Shown in pieces: positions 35,370 to 45,902 of a stretch of DNA of 64,000 nt (positions are counted from its first letter, which is position 1; each line of letters begins with the position of its first letter). The stretch lies in assembly GCF_014083945.1 (NCBI RefSeq), contig NZ_CP046444.1:3596001-3660000 (forward strand). The letters run 5' to 3'. The position numbers and the translations under genes are program-made. The notes under the pieces are model-generated. The model was not told the DNA's origin. It made no database searches and was given only the letters and a program-made list of their open reading frames with translations. This DNA is from Granulicella sp. 5B5 (GTDB taxonomy: Bacteria > Acidobacteriota > Terriglobia > Terriglobales > Acidobacteriaceae).

Positions 35370-38069
35370 GTGAATCCGACGACAGAAGAACCCCAAACCA
35401 AGAATGGCTCAAAAGACGATGCAAAGCCCAACCCAAACGGCAAGCCGAAGGCTGATGCCAAAGAAGACTTGAAGCCCGAGGCAAATCCGACATCGAAGGA
35501 CGACTTAAAGTCGATACCGATGGCGGATCTACAGGCCAGACTCCAGTCTTCTTCGAAAGGTCTGACTCAGGCCGAGGCTGCGAAGCGGCTGACGACGGAT
35601 GGCCCCAATGCACTCAAAGTCGAGAAGACCAATGCGTTCCTGAAGTTTCTGACCTACTTCTGGGGACCAATTCCGTGGATGATCGAGGCAGCCGTTATTC
35701 TTTCGGGGGTGGTGCGGCACTGGTTGGATTTCTTCATCATCCTTGCGCTGCTGTTCTCGAATGCGCTCGTGGCGTTCTGGGAAGAACACCAGGCGGGGAA
35801 TGAGATCGCGGCCCTTAAGGCCAAACTGGCAAACGACGCGACTGTTCTGCGTGATGGCAAATGGGCGACTCCAAAGGCGAATGAGCTGGTCGCTGGGGAT
35901 GTGATTCGCTTGCGACTTGGAGACATTGTTCCGGCGGATGCGCGGCTGTTGGACGGCGATCCGGTTGAGGTGGATCAATCGGCGTTGACGGGCGAATCGC
36001 TTCCCGTCACACGCAAGTCGGGTGAGGCCGTCTTCTCGGGTTCGATTGTGCGGCAGGGCGAGATCGACGCGATGGTCTATGCCACCGGCACGCGCACTTA
36101 CTTCGGCAAGACGGCGGAGTTGGTGCAGCAGGCGCACACGATCAGCCACTTTCAGCGGGCTGTCCTCAAGATTGGTGACTACCTGATTGTTCTCGCTGTC
36201 GCTCTTGTGGCGATCATTCTCGCGGTCTCGCTGCTGCGTCATAATCCCGTCCTGGATACGCTGGAGTTCTGTCTGGTTCTGCTGGTTGCGTCGATTCCAG
36301 TAGCGATGCCAACGGTTCTCTCTGTAACGATGGCAGTCGGCGCGCGTCTGCTCGCGAAGAGCCAGGCCATCGTTACAAGGCTTTCGGCAATTGAGGAGTT
36401 AGCAGGCGTTGACGTTCTTTGTTCGGACAAGACCGGCACACTGACACAGAACAAGCTGACGCTCGGCGATCCCTTTACGGTGAATAACATTCCTGCCGAT
36501 CAGGTCATCGAGTGGGCGGCGCTTGCGTCGCGTGCTGAAGACAAGGACACCATTGACCTCGCGGTGATTGGCGGTGTGAAGGATGCGAACGCGCTGAAGA
36601 GCTTTCAGATTCTGCACTTCACGCCCTTCGACCCTGTGCACAAGCGAACGGAGGCAACAGTAAAGGGTGGCGACGGCAAGCAGTTCTTCGTGTCTAAGGG
36701 AGCGCCCCAGGTCATCCTTGCGATGTCAAAAAATGCCGATGCGGTGAAGCCTGGTGTAGAGAAGGCCGTCAATGAATTTGCGGGCCGCGGCTTCCGTTCA
36801 CTTGGCGTCTGTCGCGCGGATGAGGAAGGGAACTGGCAGTTTGCCGGCGTGATTCCGATGTTCGACCCGCCGCGTGAGCAGGCGAAGGCGACGATCGCAA
36901 GCGCCCGGCAGATGGGCCTCAGCATCAAGATGGTGACGGGCGACCAGGCGGCCATCGCGCGCGAGACGAGTAAGCAGCTGGGACTGGGCACCAACATCGT
37001 TGATGCAAATGCTCTGGGAGATACCAAGCAGCAGCCGAGCTCGCAGACCACCGAGGCCATCGAAAAGGCGGATGGTTTCGCGGAGGTCTTTCCAGCCCAC
37101 AAGTACTTCATCATTGAGGCGCTGCAGAAGAGTGGTCACATCGTCGGTATGACCGGGGACGGCGTCAACGACGCACCTGCGCTGAAGAAGGCGGACTGCG
37201 GCATTGCCGTCTCGGGTGCAACGGATGCGGCGCGTGCCGCGGCGTCCATTGTCTTACTGGCGCCAGGGTTATCGGTCATTATCGATGCAATTAAGGAGAG
37301 TCGCAAGATCTTCCAGCGGATGAACAGTTACTCCATGTACCGGATCGCAGAGACGCTGCGCGTGGTGCTGTTTATGACGGTGGCTATCCTCTGGTTCAAT
37401 TTCTATCCCGTTACCGCAGTCATGATCGTGATGATTGCCTTGCTCAACGACGGAGCCATTCTTTCGATCGCATACGACAATGTTCGCTACAGCAACAATC
37501 CTGAGGCATGGAACATGCGGCGAGTGCTGGGCGTTTCGACCGTGCTGGGCGTCATTGGCGTCGTTTCAGCCTTCTTGTTGTTTTGGCTTGGCGAACGAGT
37601 CTTCCATATGGACCGCGCACATACCCAGACCTTGATGTATTTGAAACTGTCTGTCGCCGGACATCTCACAATCTTCCTGACGCGCACGCGAGGCCCATTC
37701 TGGACGATCAAGCCTGCGAAGGTTTTGTGGATGGCAGTACTTGGCACACAGATCGTCGCCACGCTGATCGCCGTGTACGGCCTCTTCATGACACCGCTAG
37801 GCTGGAAGTATGCCGGCTTTGTCTGGGTTTATGCAATTGTCTGGGCGTTGTTCACAGACCGCATCAAGCTGCTGGCTTACCGCATCCTAGATCCCTCTGC
37901 GTTGCCACTGCTGGCGAAGAAACAGGTCGACCTCGGACCTGAGATATCCAAAGAGGCGTATGAGCTCTTTCAGCAGCGAGCGCGCGGAGAGAGCCAGCAG
38001 GATCAGGACTGGCTGGAGGCGGAGCATATGATTCAGTTGGAACACTCGGAGCGCCCGAAAACTTCGTGA
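35370..38069 (+). CDS. P3A-type plasma-membrane proton-translocating ATPase
   Basis: An 899-residue P-type ATPase. A Lys/Asp/Pro-rich, low-complexity N-terminus (about 1-50) precedes the core. The actuator motif TGESLPVTR, the phosphorylation site SDKTGTLTQ (Asp353) and the hinge [20 protein letters not shown] are intact. About ten membrane segments are visible. The arrangement is that of the fungal/plant Pma1 branch, found in some bacteria and archaea, which pumps H+ outward (here into the periplasm) and could defend cytoplasmic pH or build proton motive force from ATP. GTG 35370 is chosen because AGGAGA precedes it; the longer frame from 35202 has unlikely composition and no ribosome site. 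Confidence 0.9.
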   Translation: MNPTTEEPQTKNGSKDDAKPNPNGKPKADAKEDLKPEANPTSKDDLKSIPMADLQARLQSSSKGLTQAEAAKRLTTDGPNALKVEKTNAFLKFLTYFWGPIPWMIEAAVILSGVVRHWLDFFIILALLFSNALVAFWEEHQAGNEIAALKAKLANDATVLRDGKWATPKANELVAGDVIRLRLGDIVPADARLLDGDPVEVDQSALTGESLPVTRKSGEAVFSGSIVRQGEIDAMVYATGTRTYFGKTAELVQQAHTISHFQRAVLKIGDYLIVLAVALVAIILAVSLLRHNPVLDTLEFCLVLLVASIPVAMPTVLSVTMAVGARLLAKSQAIVTRLSAIEELAGVDVLCSDKTGTLTQNKLTLGDPFTVNNIPADQVIEWAALASRAEDKDTIDLAVIGGVKDANALKSFQILHFTPFDPVHKRTEATVKGGDGKQFFVSKGAPQVILAMSKNADAVKPGVEKAVNEFAGRGFRSLGVCRADEEGNWQFAGVIPMFDPPREQAKATIASARQMGLSIKMVTGDQAAIARETSKQLGLGTNIVDANALGDTKQQPSSQTTEAIEKADGFAEVFPAHKYFIIEALQKSGHIVGMTGDGVNDAPALKKADCGIAVSGATDAARAAASIVLLAPGLSVIIDAIKESRKIFQRMNSYSMYRIAETLRVVLFMTVAILWFNFYPVTAVMIVMIALLNDGAILSIAYDNVRYSNNPEAWNMRRVLGVSTVLGVIGVVSAFLLFWLGERVFHMDRAHTQTLMYLKLSVAGHLTIFLTRTRGPFWTIKPAKVLWMAVLGTQIVATLIAVYGLFMTPLGWKYAGFVWVYAIVWALFTDRIKLLAYRILDPSALPLLAKKQVDLGPEISKEAYELFQQRARGESQQDQDWLEAEHMIQLEHSERPKTS

Positions 38070-38262
38070 TCGTGCGGTGATCTGAAGACGCCGCAACGAA
38101 CGAACAGAGGCAGCGGGAACGGAAACTATCTGAAGATTTGCGCAGAAAGCTTTCACAGAAAGATCATTTAACGGTTATGGAGCCTGGAGAGCAGACCGTC
38201 GCAAGCTGGTCTTTGCATCTTGCGGCATTGGCGATGACGACTCAAGAGTTTGAGGAGATAAC

Positions 38263-40791
38263 GTGAGTGATTCAAACTTCAGCACTTCCAGTCAGCAGAA
38301 TCCAGCACAGGCTTTGGGAATCGACGAGCTGAACGAGCTAGCGCTGAACCTGCATTGGTCCTGGAACCATATGGCGGATGCGCTTTGGGAAGCTCTGGAC
38401 AGTTATTTGTGGCAGACCACGCAGAACCCCTGGATGATCCTTCAAACGGTCTCAGAAGACAAGATCAACGCACTTCTGGCGACGCCTGACTTTCAAGGGC
38501 TCTTGTCCGCATTGCTGCAGCACAAGCACAAATCCTTCTCGGCTGACGCGTGGTTTCAGAAGACGCATCCCGGAGTAGCGCTCTCAACGATTGCCTATTT
38601 CAGTATGGAGTTCCTGCTGACCGAAGCGCTGCCGATTTACTCTGGCGGGCTGGGAAATGTCGCGGGCGACCAGATGAAGGCAGCGAGCGACCTTGGTGTT
38701 CCGGTCGTCGGAGTCGGCTTACTGTGGGGGCAGGGCTACTTCCGGCAGGATTTCGACGTTGACGGTAATCAACGTGCGCTCTATCCCGTCAACGATCCGG
38801 GGCAACTGCCCATTCAGCCCCTTCGGCGTGCGAACGGAGAGTGGCTGCGTATCCAGATTCAGCTACCGGGCGCAAAGATCTGGCTGCGCTGCTGGCAGGC
38901 GCTTGTCGGCAGAACGAAGCTCTTTCTGTTGGACGCGAATGACTTCGCCAATACCGCTGCTCATCGCGGGATCACGAGCGAGTTATATGGCGGCGATGCC
39001 GAGATGCGGCTCAAACAAGAGATCGTTCTAGGTATTGGCGGCTGGCGTCTGCTCCGAGAGCTTGGTCTGAATCCCGAAGTTTGCCACCTCAACGAAGGCC
39101 ACGCGGCGTTCGCTGTGCTCGAACGCGCCCGGTACTACATGGCAGATCATCGTGTTTCGTTTGAAGTCGCGCTTACCATCACCAGGGCCGGAAACTTGTT
39201 CACGACCCATACGGCTGTCCCCGCAGGATTTGACAGGTTCGCCCCGGAACTCTGCTGGAAATATCTCGGCCACTACGCAAAGGACGAACTCGCAATTTCC
39301 ATGGAGGAGCTCCTCGCATTGGGAAGGCAGAACCCTGAGGATGCCTCAGAGCCTTTGAACATGGCCTACCTTGCGCTTCGCGGCAGTGGCCAGGTCAGCG
39401 GCGTCAGCAAACTGCACGGAGAGGTAAGTAGACAGATATTTCAGCCTCTTTTCCCGCGATGGCCTCAGACGGAAGTCCCCGTCGGTTCTGTCACCAACGG
39501 GATTCATGTGCCAACCTGGGATTCGGCCGAAGCGGATGTCCTCTGGACCAAGGCATGCGGTGCGGACCGTTGGCGAGACGACCGTCCACTCGCGGACGAT
39601 GTCCGTCGCTTGACCGACAGCGAATTGTGGCACATGCGCACTGGAGCGCGGAAAGCGATGCTCACCCAGGTACGTGACCGCTACGCGCGTCAGCTCTCAA
39701 CCGAGGGCACTTCTCACTTGAACGTCGCGGACATCTTCAAGGACGATGTCCTTACGGTTGGATTTGCGCGCCGCTTCGCAACTTATAAGCGCCCCGATCT
39801 CTTGCTCTACGATCCTGAGCGGCTCATACGTCTACTCACGGATTCGCGACGCCCTGTGCAATTGATCCTCGCCGGCAAGGCTCATCCCGAGGATGTGCCG
39901 GGGCAGGCGCTCATCAAGCAGTGGAACGATTTCATCAAGCGTTTTGAGGCTCGTCAACATGTTGTATTCCTCAGCGACTACGACATGCAGATGGCGCAGG
40001 AACTGGTCAAAGGCATGGACCTTTGGATCAACACACCGCGGCGGCCGTGGGAGGCCTGTGGGACAAGTGGAATGAAAGTTCTGGCCAATGGAGGGCTCAA
40101 CATTTCCGAGCTGGACGGCTGGTGGGCAGAGGCATATGTCCCCGAGATCGGGTGGGCCATCGGCGACGGTAGAGAACATGGCGAAGACGCTGCCTGGGAC
40201 GCCTCTGAAGTGGAAAGTCTCTACACGCTGCTGGAGCAGCAGGTTGTTCCCGAGTTCTACGACCGGGATGAGCAAGGACGGCCCTCCAGATGGCTTGCAC
40301 GCGTCCGCGAAAGCATGGCGACGCTTACCCCTGAGTTCTCGGCAAGCCGGGCAATCCGTGAATACACAAACGATCATTACCTGCCAGCCGCCGCAGGATA
40401 CAACGCACGCGCCGCAAACGATGGCAACGCTGGCGTCGGTCTGTTGCAGTGGCAGCGCAGTATCGCCGAGCAGTGGAGCACGCTCCGCTTCGGCAATGTC
40501 ACCGTTGAGACAAAGGATGGTCAACACCGGTTCCATATCCCCGTCGTCTCCGGAGGACTCCATCCGGATCAATTCAGAGTGGAGCTCTATGCCGACCCGG
40601 CTGGAGAGGGCGGGGACAAACCGGAGATCCTGCCTGCCTGCAAATCCTCGACGGAGCCGTCTGGCACCATCGTCTATTCGGTTTGTTGCCCGGCAAATCG
40701 CCCAGCCGCCGACTACACGGCACGCCTAGTCCCATCGCACACCGGTGCGTTCGTCCCCCTCGAAGCAGGGCAGATCCTCTGGCAGCGATGA
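38263..40791 (+). CDS. glgP: Alpha-glucan (glycogen) phosphorylase
   Basis: An 842-residue PLP enzyme releasing glucose-1-phosphate from glycogen. The PLP-lysine block is WEACGTSGMKVLANGGLNIS; FSMEFLLTEALPIYSGGLG and EGHAAFAVLER are typical of the short GlgP clade common in bacteria and archaea. GTG 38263 is behind GAGGAG. The last bases overlap the start of glgX (ATGA), which fits coupled breakdown of linear and branched chains. The gap 38070-38262 holds no clear operator of the TGTGA type. Confidence 0.94.
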   Translation: MSDSNFSTSSQQNPAQALGIDELNELALNLHWSWNHMADALWEALDSYLWQTTQNPWMILQTVSEDKINALLATPDFQGLLSALLQHKHKSFSADAWFQKTHPGVALSTIAYFSMEFLLTEALPIYSGGLGNVAGDQMKAASDLGVPVVGVGLLWGQGYFRQDFDVDGNQRALYPVNDPGQLPIQPLRRANGEWLRIQIQLPGAKIWLRCWQALVGRTKLFLLDANDFANTAAHRGITSELYGGDAEMRLKQEIVLGIGGWRLLRELGLNPEVCHLNEGHAAFAVLERARYYMADHRVSFEVALTITRAGNLFTTHTAVPAGFDRFAPELCWKYLGHYAKDELAISMEELLALGRQNPEDASEPLNMAYLALRGSGQVSGVSKLHGEVSRQIFQPLFPRWPQTEVPVGSVTNGIHVPTWDSAEADVLWTKACGADRWRDDRPLADDVRRLTDSELWHMRTGARKAMLTQVRDRYARQLSTEGTSHLNVADIFKDDVLTVGFARRFATYKRPDLLLYDPERLIRLLTDSRRPVQLILAGKAHPEDVPGQALIKQWNDFIKRFEARQHVVFLSDYDMQMAQELVKGMDLWINTPRRPWEACGTSGMKVLANGGLNISELDGWWAEAYVPEIGWAIGDGREHGEDAAWDASEVESLYTLLEQQVVPEFYDRDEQGRPSRWLARVRESMATLTPEFSASRAIREYTNDHYLPAAAGYNARAANDGNAGVGLLQWQRSIAEQWSTLRFGNVTVETKDGQHRFHIPVVSGGLHPDQFRVELYADPAGEGGDKPEILPACKSSTEPSGTIVYSVCCPANRPAADYTARLVPSHTGAFVPLEAGQILWQR

Positions 40792-42875
40792 GAGACATAA
40801 CGGACGACAGAGGCCGCCCCTACCCGTTGGGTGCAACAGTCTACCCTGACGGAACGAACTTCAGCATCCTCTCCGCAAGCGCCTGCGGCATGCAATTGGT
40901 CCTGTTCGACCACGCAGATGATCGCGCTGCCACCCGCACCATCACCCTCGATCCGGTGCGCAATCGCACCTCACACTACTGGCATATCTTTCTGCCCGGA
41001 ATCAAGCCTGGACAACTGTATGGGTACCGCGCGGATGGTCCTCATGATCCTGCTGCGGGTCAGCGCTTCGATCCTCAAAAAGTCCTACTCGATCCTTACG
41101 GCAAAGGAGTTTCGGTCGGCCAGAGTTACAGCCGCGCTGCAGCCTGTATGCCCGGTGACAATGCTTCGACATCGATGAAGAGCGTGGTCGCAGATCTCTC
41201 GCTATTTGATTGGGAGGACGACAAGCCAATCAACCGTCTTTTCCGGGACACGGTCATCTATGAGATGCATGTCGCTGGTTTTACCCGTCATACATCATCC
41301 GGCGTTGCCGCCGCCAACCGAGGAACGTATCTGGGCGTTGTTGAGAAGATTCCTTATCTTCAATCTCTTGGCATTACAGCCGTTGAGCTACTGCCTGTAT
41401 TCCAATTCGATTCTGCGGACGCACCGTCTGGGCTGGCCAACTACTGGGGTTACGATCCAGTCTCCTTCTTCGCTCCACACCTTGCGTACAGCACCAACAC
41501 CGATGATCCGGTCGACTGTCTCGATGAGTTTCGCACTATGGTGAAGGCGCTACATCGTGCTGGCCTCGAAGTCATACTCGATGTGGTCTACAACCACACT
41601 GCGGAAGGCGATGAGCGTGGTCCAACAATTTGCTTCCGAGGGCTGGAAAATACCTTCTATTACATGCTTGAGGACAACCGCGCACACTACGCGGACTTCA
41701 CCGGGACTGGGAATACTCTCAAGTCGAACCACTCCGTAGTAAAGCGGCTCATCCTCGATAGCCTGAAGTATTGGGTCTCAGAGATGCACGTAGACGGGTT
41801 CCGTTTCGATCTTGCTTCCATCTTTTCTCGGAGCGATTCCGGAGAGCCCGAGCTCAACGCACCCATCATCTGGGAGATCGACTCCGACCCCGTATTGGCC
41901 GGCACAAAGCTCATTGCAGAGGCGTGGGATTCCGGAGGGCTATACCAGGTAGGAAGCTTCGGTCAGGACAAGTGGAAGGAATGGAACGGTGCCTATCGCG
42001 ATGATGTCAAAGGATTCTTGAAAGCCGATTCGAATACTGCATGGAAGCTTCATAACCGGATCATCGGCAGTCCAGATATCTACAAATGTGGCCATCGTCC
42101 CACCGGTCAAAGCATCAACTACATCACCTGCCACGATGGCTTCACCCTCAACGATTTGGTCTCATTCAACTCAAAGCACAATGATCAAAACAGGAGCCAG
42201 AACAGCGACGGAACCAACGCTAATTTGAGCTGGAACTGCGGTACTGAAGGTCCCTCTACAAACCCTGCTGTGGAACACCTCCGCATCCGGCAGATCAAGA
42301 ACTTCTTCACGCTGGTACTGTTTTCGGTCGGTACTCCGATGCTGTTGATGGGCGACGAGGTAAGGCGCACGCAGCAAGGCAACAACAACGCGTACTGTCT
42401 TGACAATGAAGTCAGCTGGTTCGATTGGGACCTGTGCAAGACCAATGCCGAGATCTTTCGCTTCGTCCAGGAGTTGATTCGCCTTCGCCAGCACTTCGAT
42501 CGGGGGGCGGGCGGCAACGCTATCCCGCTTGAGGATTACCTTAGCAATGCGCACATCAAGTGGCACGGAACGGTGCTGGACAAACCCGATTGGGGAGCCG
42601 ACTCACACTCGATCGCCGTGTCATTCCATAACCATGCACTGAATAACATGCGCTACATCGCGATCAACTCCTATTGGAACGCACTGGAGTTCGAGATTCC
42701 GCCACTACCCGGATCGTCTTCGCGATGGATTCGCATGATAGACACGTCTCTCGGATCACCGGATGATATCGCTGAGGTAGAGAGAGGTTCGGAGATAATG
42801 GGCTCTACCTATGTGGTCAATCCGCATTCAATCGTTATGCTTCATTTCGCCTCGCTCAACGGCGATTCGCAATGA
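40788..42875 (+). CDS. glgX: Glycogen debranching enzyme (isoamylase type)
   Basis: A 695-residue GH13 enzyme that cuts alpha-1,6 branches of the limit dextrin left by GlgP. An N-terminal CBM48-like domain (about 1-130) is followed by the catalytic barrel with the four GH13 regions: DVVYNHTAEGDERGPT, DGFRFDLASIF (nucleophile Asp), LIAEAWD (acid Glu) and NYITCHDGFTLND. ATG 40788 overlaps the glgP stop; the longer upstream frame would run inside glgP. The copper-type ATPase gene starts 45 bases later. Confidence 0.95.
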   Translation: MRDITDDRGRPYPLGATVYPDGTNFSILSASACGMQLVLFDHADDRAATRTITLDPVRNRTSHYWHIFLPGIKPGQLYGYRADGPHDPAAGQRFDPQKVLLDPYGKGVSVGQSYSRAAACMPGDNASTSMKSVVADLSLFDWEDDKPINRLFRDTVIYEMHVAGFTRHTSSGVAAANRGTYLGVVEKIPYLQSLGITAVELLPVFQFDSADAPSGLANYWGYDPVSFFAPHLAYSTNTDDPVDCLDEFRTMVKALHRAGLEVILDVVYNHTAEGDERGPTICFRGLENTFYYMLEDNRAHYADFTGTGNTLKSNHSVVKRLILDSLKYWVSEMHVDGFRFDLASIFSRSDSGEPELNAPIIWEIDSDPVLAGTKLIAEAWDSGGLYQVGSFGQDKWKEWNGAYRDDVKGFLKADSNTAWKLHNRIIGSPDIYKCGHRPTGQSINYITCHDGFTLNDLVSFNSKHNDQNRSQNSDGTNANLSWNCGTEGPSTNPAVEHLRIRQIKNFFTLVLFSVGTPMLLMGDEVRRTQQGNNNAYCLDNEVSWFDWDLCKTNAEIFRFVQELIRLRQHFDRGAGGNAIPLEDYLSNAHIKWHGTVLDKPDWGADSHSIAVSFHNHALNNMRYIAINSYWNALEFEIPPLPGSSSRWIRMIDTSLGSPDDIAEVERGSEIMGSTYVVNPHSIVMLHFASLNGDSQ

Positions 42876-42920
42876 TGTGGGCCGCTCTAAGTTATCGAAA
42901 TATCGGGAGGATAATGAGGA

Positions 42921-45044
42921 ATGGCTGATCAAAGGATAACTTACACCTGTCCAATGCATTCGCAGATCGTGCGGAATGAGCCGGGCAACTGCCCAATCTG
43001 CGGCATGACGCTCGAACCTTTGACTGTCACCATCGACGAGACGAATCCCGAACTCGACAGCATGACGCGCCGATTCTGGGTGAGTGCTGCATTAACCCTG
43101 CCGCTGTTAGCCATCATGGTCTCGGATATTCTTCCTGCCCATGGTCTGCAGCGTCTTCTGAAAGGACAACTGCTCGGGTGGTTCGAGTTCGCCATCGCGA
43201 CTCCCGTCGTGCTTTGGGGAGGCTGGCCTTTTTTTCAACGAGGCTGGGCATCCATCATCAGCCGCAACCTGAATATGTTTACGCTGATCTCGATTGGTGC
43301 CGGGTCGGCTTACCTTTACAGCGTCGTGGCAGTATCGCTGCCACAGCTCTTTCCCCGATCATTTCGAGATATGTCGGGTCAGCTCGGCCTCTACTTTGAG
43401 GCGGCAGCCGTCATCACCGTGCTCGTTCTCCTCGGGCAGGTTCTGGAGCTGAGGGCCCGGAGCCAGACCAGCGGCGCAATCAAAGCGCTACTCGGACTTG
43501 CACCGAAGACAGCACGCCGCATCGCCGAGGATGGTACGGAGCAGGACGTGGACTTGAATGCTATTCAGGTGGGCGACAAGCTCCGTGTCCGGCCAGGCGA
43601 AAAAGTCCCGGTCGACGGCGTGGTGATCGAAGGCAGCAGCTCCGTCGATGAATCTATGGTCAGCGGAGAACCCATTCCGGTTGAAAAGACGGTCGACGCC
43701 AAGGTCACCGGAGGAACGATCAACGGCACCGGCAGCTTCGTCATGAAGACGGAGCGTGTTGGGGCCGACACCTTGCTCGCTCAGATCGTGAAAATGGTGA
43801 GCGAGGCCCAGCGCAGCCGCGCTCCTATCCAAAGACTTGCAGACGTGGTGGCTTCTTACTTTGTGCCGGCGGTCCTCGTGTCGGCAGTGATTACTTTTGC
43901 GGTATGGGCAATCTACGGGCCGCAGCCACACTACGCTCATGCGCTGGTCAATGCAGTTGCCGTACTCATCATCGCTTGTCCTTGCGCCCTTGGTCTGGCA
44001 ACGCCCATGGCGATCATGGTTGGCACTGGCAGGGGCGCCGGAGAAGGCGTCCTCATCAGCAATGCTGAGGCTCTCGAAATCCTGGAGAAGGTAGACACGC
44101 TTGTTGTCGATAAGACAGGCACGTTGACTGAAGGCAAGCCGAAGCTGACGGAACTGATTGCGGCAGAAGGCGTGAAAGATGCCGACTTGTTGCAAGCGGC
44201 AGCCAGTCTTGAAAAGGCCAGCGAACATCCTCTTGCCGCAGCGATCCTTGCGGCAGCCAAGGAAAAGAACATTGAGCTAGTTGCAATCGAAGGCTTTCAG
44301 TCGGTAACGGGCAAAGGCGTTAAGGGCACCTTGAATGACAAGCAGATTGCCATAGGAAATGCGGCACTCATGACCGATCTTGGTGCTTCTCCTGAACCAT
44401 TGCGGACCAAAGCCGAAGCCCTCCAGAAAGAGGGTCGTACCGTTATGTATATCGCGCTGGGAGGAAAGTTTGCAGGCCTGATTGCCGTGGCCGATCCGAT
44501 CAAAGACTCAACGGCCGAAGCCATCGAGCAGTTGAAGCGCGAAGGCATCAAGGTGGTCATGGTCACGGGTGACAACCATGCGACTGCCGAAGCGGTCGCA
44601 CGGAAGCTTGGCATCGACTTCGAAGCCGACGTGCTGCCCGATAAAAAGGCAGCGGCTGTGAAGAAGCTACAGGACGCCGGCGCAATTGTCGCCATGGCGG
44701 GAGATGGAGTCAACGATGCTCCAGCCCTCGCACAGGCGCATGTCGGAATTGCGATGGGGACAGGGACGGACGTCGCCATGAAGACAGGCGGGATCACGCT
44801 GGTAAAAGGTGACCTCCGGGGCATCGTGAAGGCTCGCCGATTGAGTCACCTCACAATGAATAACATTCGCCAGAATCTCTTCTTTGCCTTCTTCTACAAC
44901 GCCCTCGGTGTCCCGTTAGCGGCAGGCGTCTTATATCCAGCGTTTGGACTGCTCCTAAACCCCATGATCGCCGCGGCGGCCATGAGTTTCAGCTCCGTTT
45001 CAGTGATCGTCAATGCACTGCGCCTGAAATCCGCAAAGCTCTAG
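42921..45044 (+). CDS. copA: Copper-type P1B ATPase
   Basis: A 707-residue heavy-metal exporter. At the start, a short metal-binding domain with [10 protein letters not shown] and NCPICGM (YHYH/heavy-metal-binding type) replaces the usual CxxC ferredoxin-like domains. Then come the membrane CPC motif ([13 protein letters not shown]), the phosphorylation site [11 protein letters not shown], the SEHPLAAAI His-Pro signature, and [21 protein letters not shown]. Last helices carry [11 protein letters not shown] and [15 protein letters not shown], typical of Cu+ pumps. It protects against copper or loads cupro-enzymes in the periplasm. Its place after glgX may be incidental. Confidence 0.93.
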   Translation: MADQRITYTCPMHSQIVRNEPGNCPICGMTLEPLTVTIDETNPELDSMTRRFWVSAALTLPLLAIMVSDILPAHGLQRLLKGQLLGWFEFAIATPVVLWGGWPFFQRGWASIISRNLNMFTLISIGAGSAYLYSVVAVSLPQLFPRSFRDMSGQLGLYFEAAAVITVLVLLGQVLELRARSQTSGAIKALLGLAPKTARRIAEDGTEQDVDLNAIQVGDKLRVRPGEKVPVDGVVIEGSSSVDESMVSGEPIPVEKTVDAKVTGGTINGTGSFVMKTERVGADTLLAQIVKMVSEAQRSRAPIQRLADVVASYFVPAVLVSAVITFAVWAIYGPQPHYAHALVNAVAVLIIACPCALGLATPMAIMVGTGRGAGEGVLISNAEALEILEKVDTLVVDKTGTLTEGKPKLTELIAAEGVKDADLLQAAASLEKASEHPLAAAILAAAKEKNIELVAIEGFQSVTGKGVKGTLNDKQIAIGNAALMTDLGASPEPLRTKAEALQKEGRTVMYIALGGKFAGLIAVADPIKDSTAEAIEQLKREGIKVVMVTGDNHATAEAVARKLGIDFEADVLPDKKAAAVKKLQDAGAIVAMAGDGVNDAPALAQAHVGIAMGTGTDVAMKTGGITLVKGDLRGIVKARRLSHLTMNNIRQNLFFAFFYNALGVPLAAGVLYPAFGLLLNPMIAAAAMSFSSVSVIVNALRLKSAKL

Positions 45045-45101
45045 ATTGGCAAGCTAGGTTCGTTCTGATGCATCCGTGTTGAGAATTGAGCAGGCGTTTC
45101 T

Positions 45102-45124
45102 CATGCCGGTTGCATTTCGGCATG
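45102..45124. terminator. Hairpin between convergent copA and tpiA
   Basis: CATGCCG (45102-45108) and CGGCATG (45118-45124) pair perfectly around a 9-base loop. The position between two convergent genes fits a bidirectional terminator, although no long T-run is present on either strand. Confidence 0.45.
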
Positions 45125-45161
45125 AATTACACTTATGGCGGCTTGAGCGATTGCGAGAAAC

Positions 45162-45902
45162 TCATCGGCTTTCAGGCTGGCGCCCCCCGATGAGGACACC
45201 GTCTATGCCTGGCTGACCGAGGAATGCGGCCGCATTCTCCGGTTCGACGCTGCCTCCGTACTGAACAGTCATCTTTTGGGCCCGGGTCTCTCCATAGACT
45301 TGGCTAAGCTTTCGCCGGATAAGCAAATGCACATCATGCGCCTGTTGAGGAGTGGCATGGTGTTCGTCGTTGCCGATCGCCCATACCGGTTCGTAGGCGA
45401 TGCTGAGACGAGATAGAGCCTCGCTTGGAACGCCAGCTAATCCCGTCGAGAGTTGACGGTCGAGCACCGCCTCCGTCTGTTTACTTTTGCGCTGTTCCAG
45501 CGTCTCGCCCACGCAAAGGATTACGTCCAATCCTGCCGCCAGCGTACACACTACTTTCTGGTTGATAAATTCGTCGGATTCGCCTAACTTGTGCCGGCCC
45601 TCGCTGTGTCCCAGAATAACGTATCCGCAACTGAGATCGAGCAACATCGTTGGGCTAACCTCTCCCGTGAACGCGCCCTCGGCTTGTGGGTACATATTTT
45701 GTGCACCAAGGGCGACCTGACTACCCTTAAGCATGTCGCCGACAAGAGCAAGATAGGGGAATGGTGGACAGAGAATGACTGTGACATGGTCGGCGACGAC
45801 AAGGCCATCGATAATACCCCTTGCTAACTGCTCCGCTTCGAAGGCAGTCGTATGCATCTTCCAATTCCCGACGATGAATTTCTGACGTATGTGCGTTTTC
45901 AT
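45162..45902 (-). CDS. tpiA: Triose-phosphate isomerase
   Basis: A 246-residue TIM-barrel enzyme interconverting glyceraldehyde-3-phosphate and dihydroxyacetone phosphate. Catalytic Lys is in GNWKMH, His in VILGHSEGR, Glu in AYEPVWAIG; the phosphate loop QYGGSV and GIDGVLIGG are intact. The second residue after the His motif is Gly where most enzymes have Arg (GHSERR), a small deviation. Its start overlaps the aldolase stop by 4 bases. It is probably a second copy next to a housekeeping tpiA elsewhere, as is common for such clusters. Confidence 0.93.
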   Translation of the reverse strand: MKTHIRQKFIVGNWKMHTTAFEAEQLARGIIDGLVVADHVTVILCPPFPYLALVGDMLKGSQVALGAQNMYPQAEGAFTGEVSPTMLLDLSCGYVILGHSEGRHKLGESDEFINQKVVCTLAAGLDVILCVGETLEQRKSKQTEAVLDRQLSTGLAGVPSEALSRLSIAYEPVWAIGNDEHHATPQQAHDVHLLIRRKLSQVYGETRAQKMTVQYGGSVEPENAAAFLGQPGIDGVLIGGRQPESR

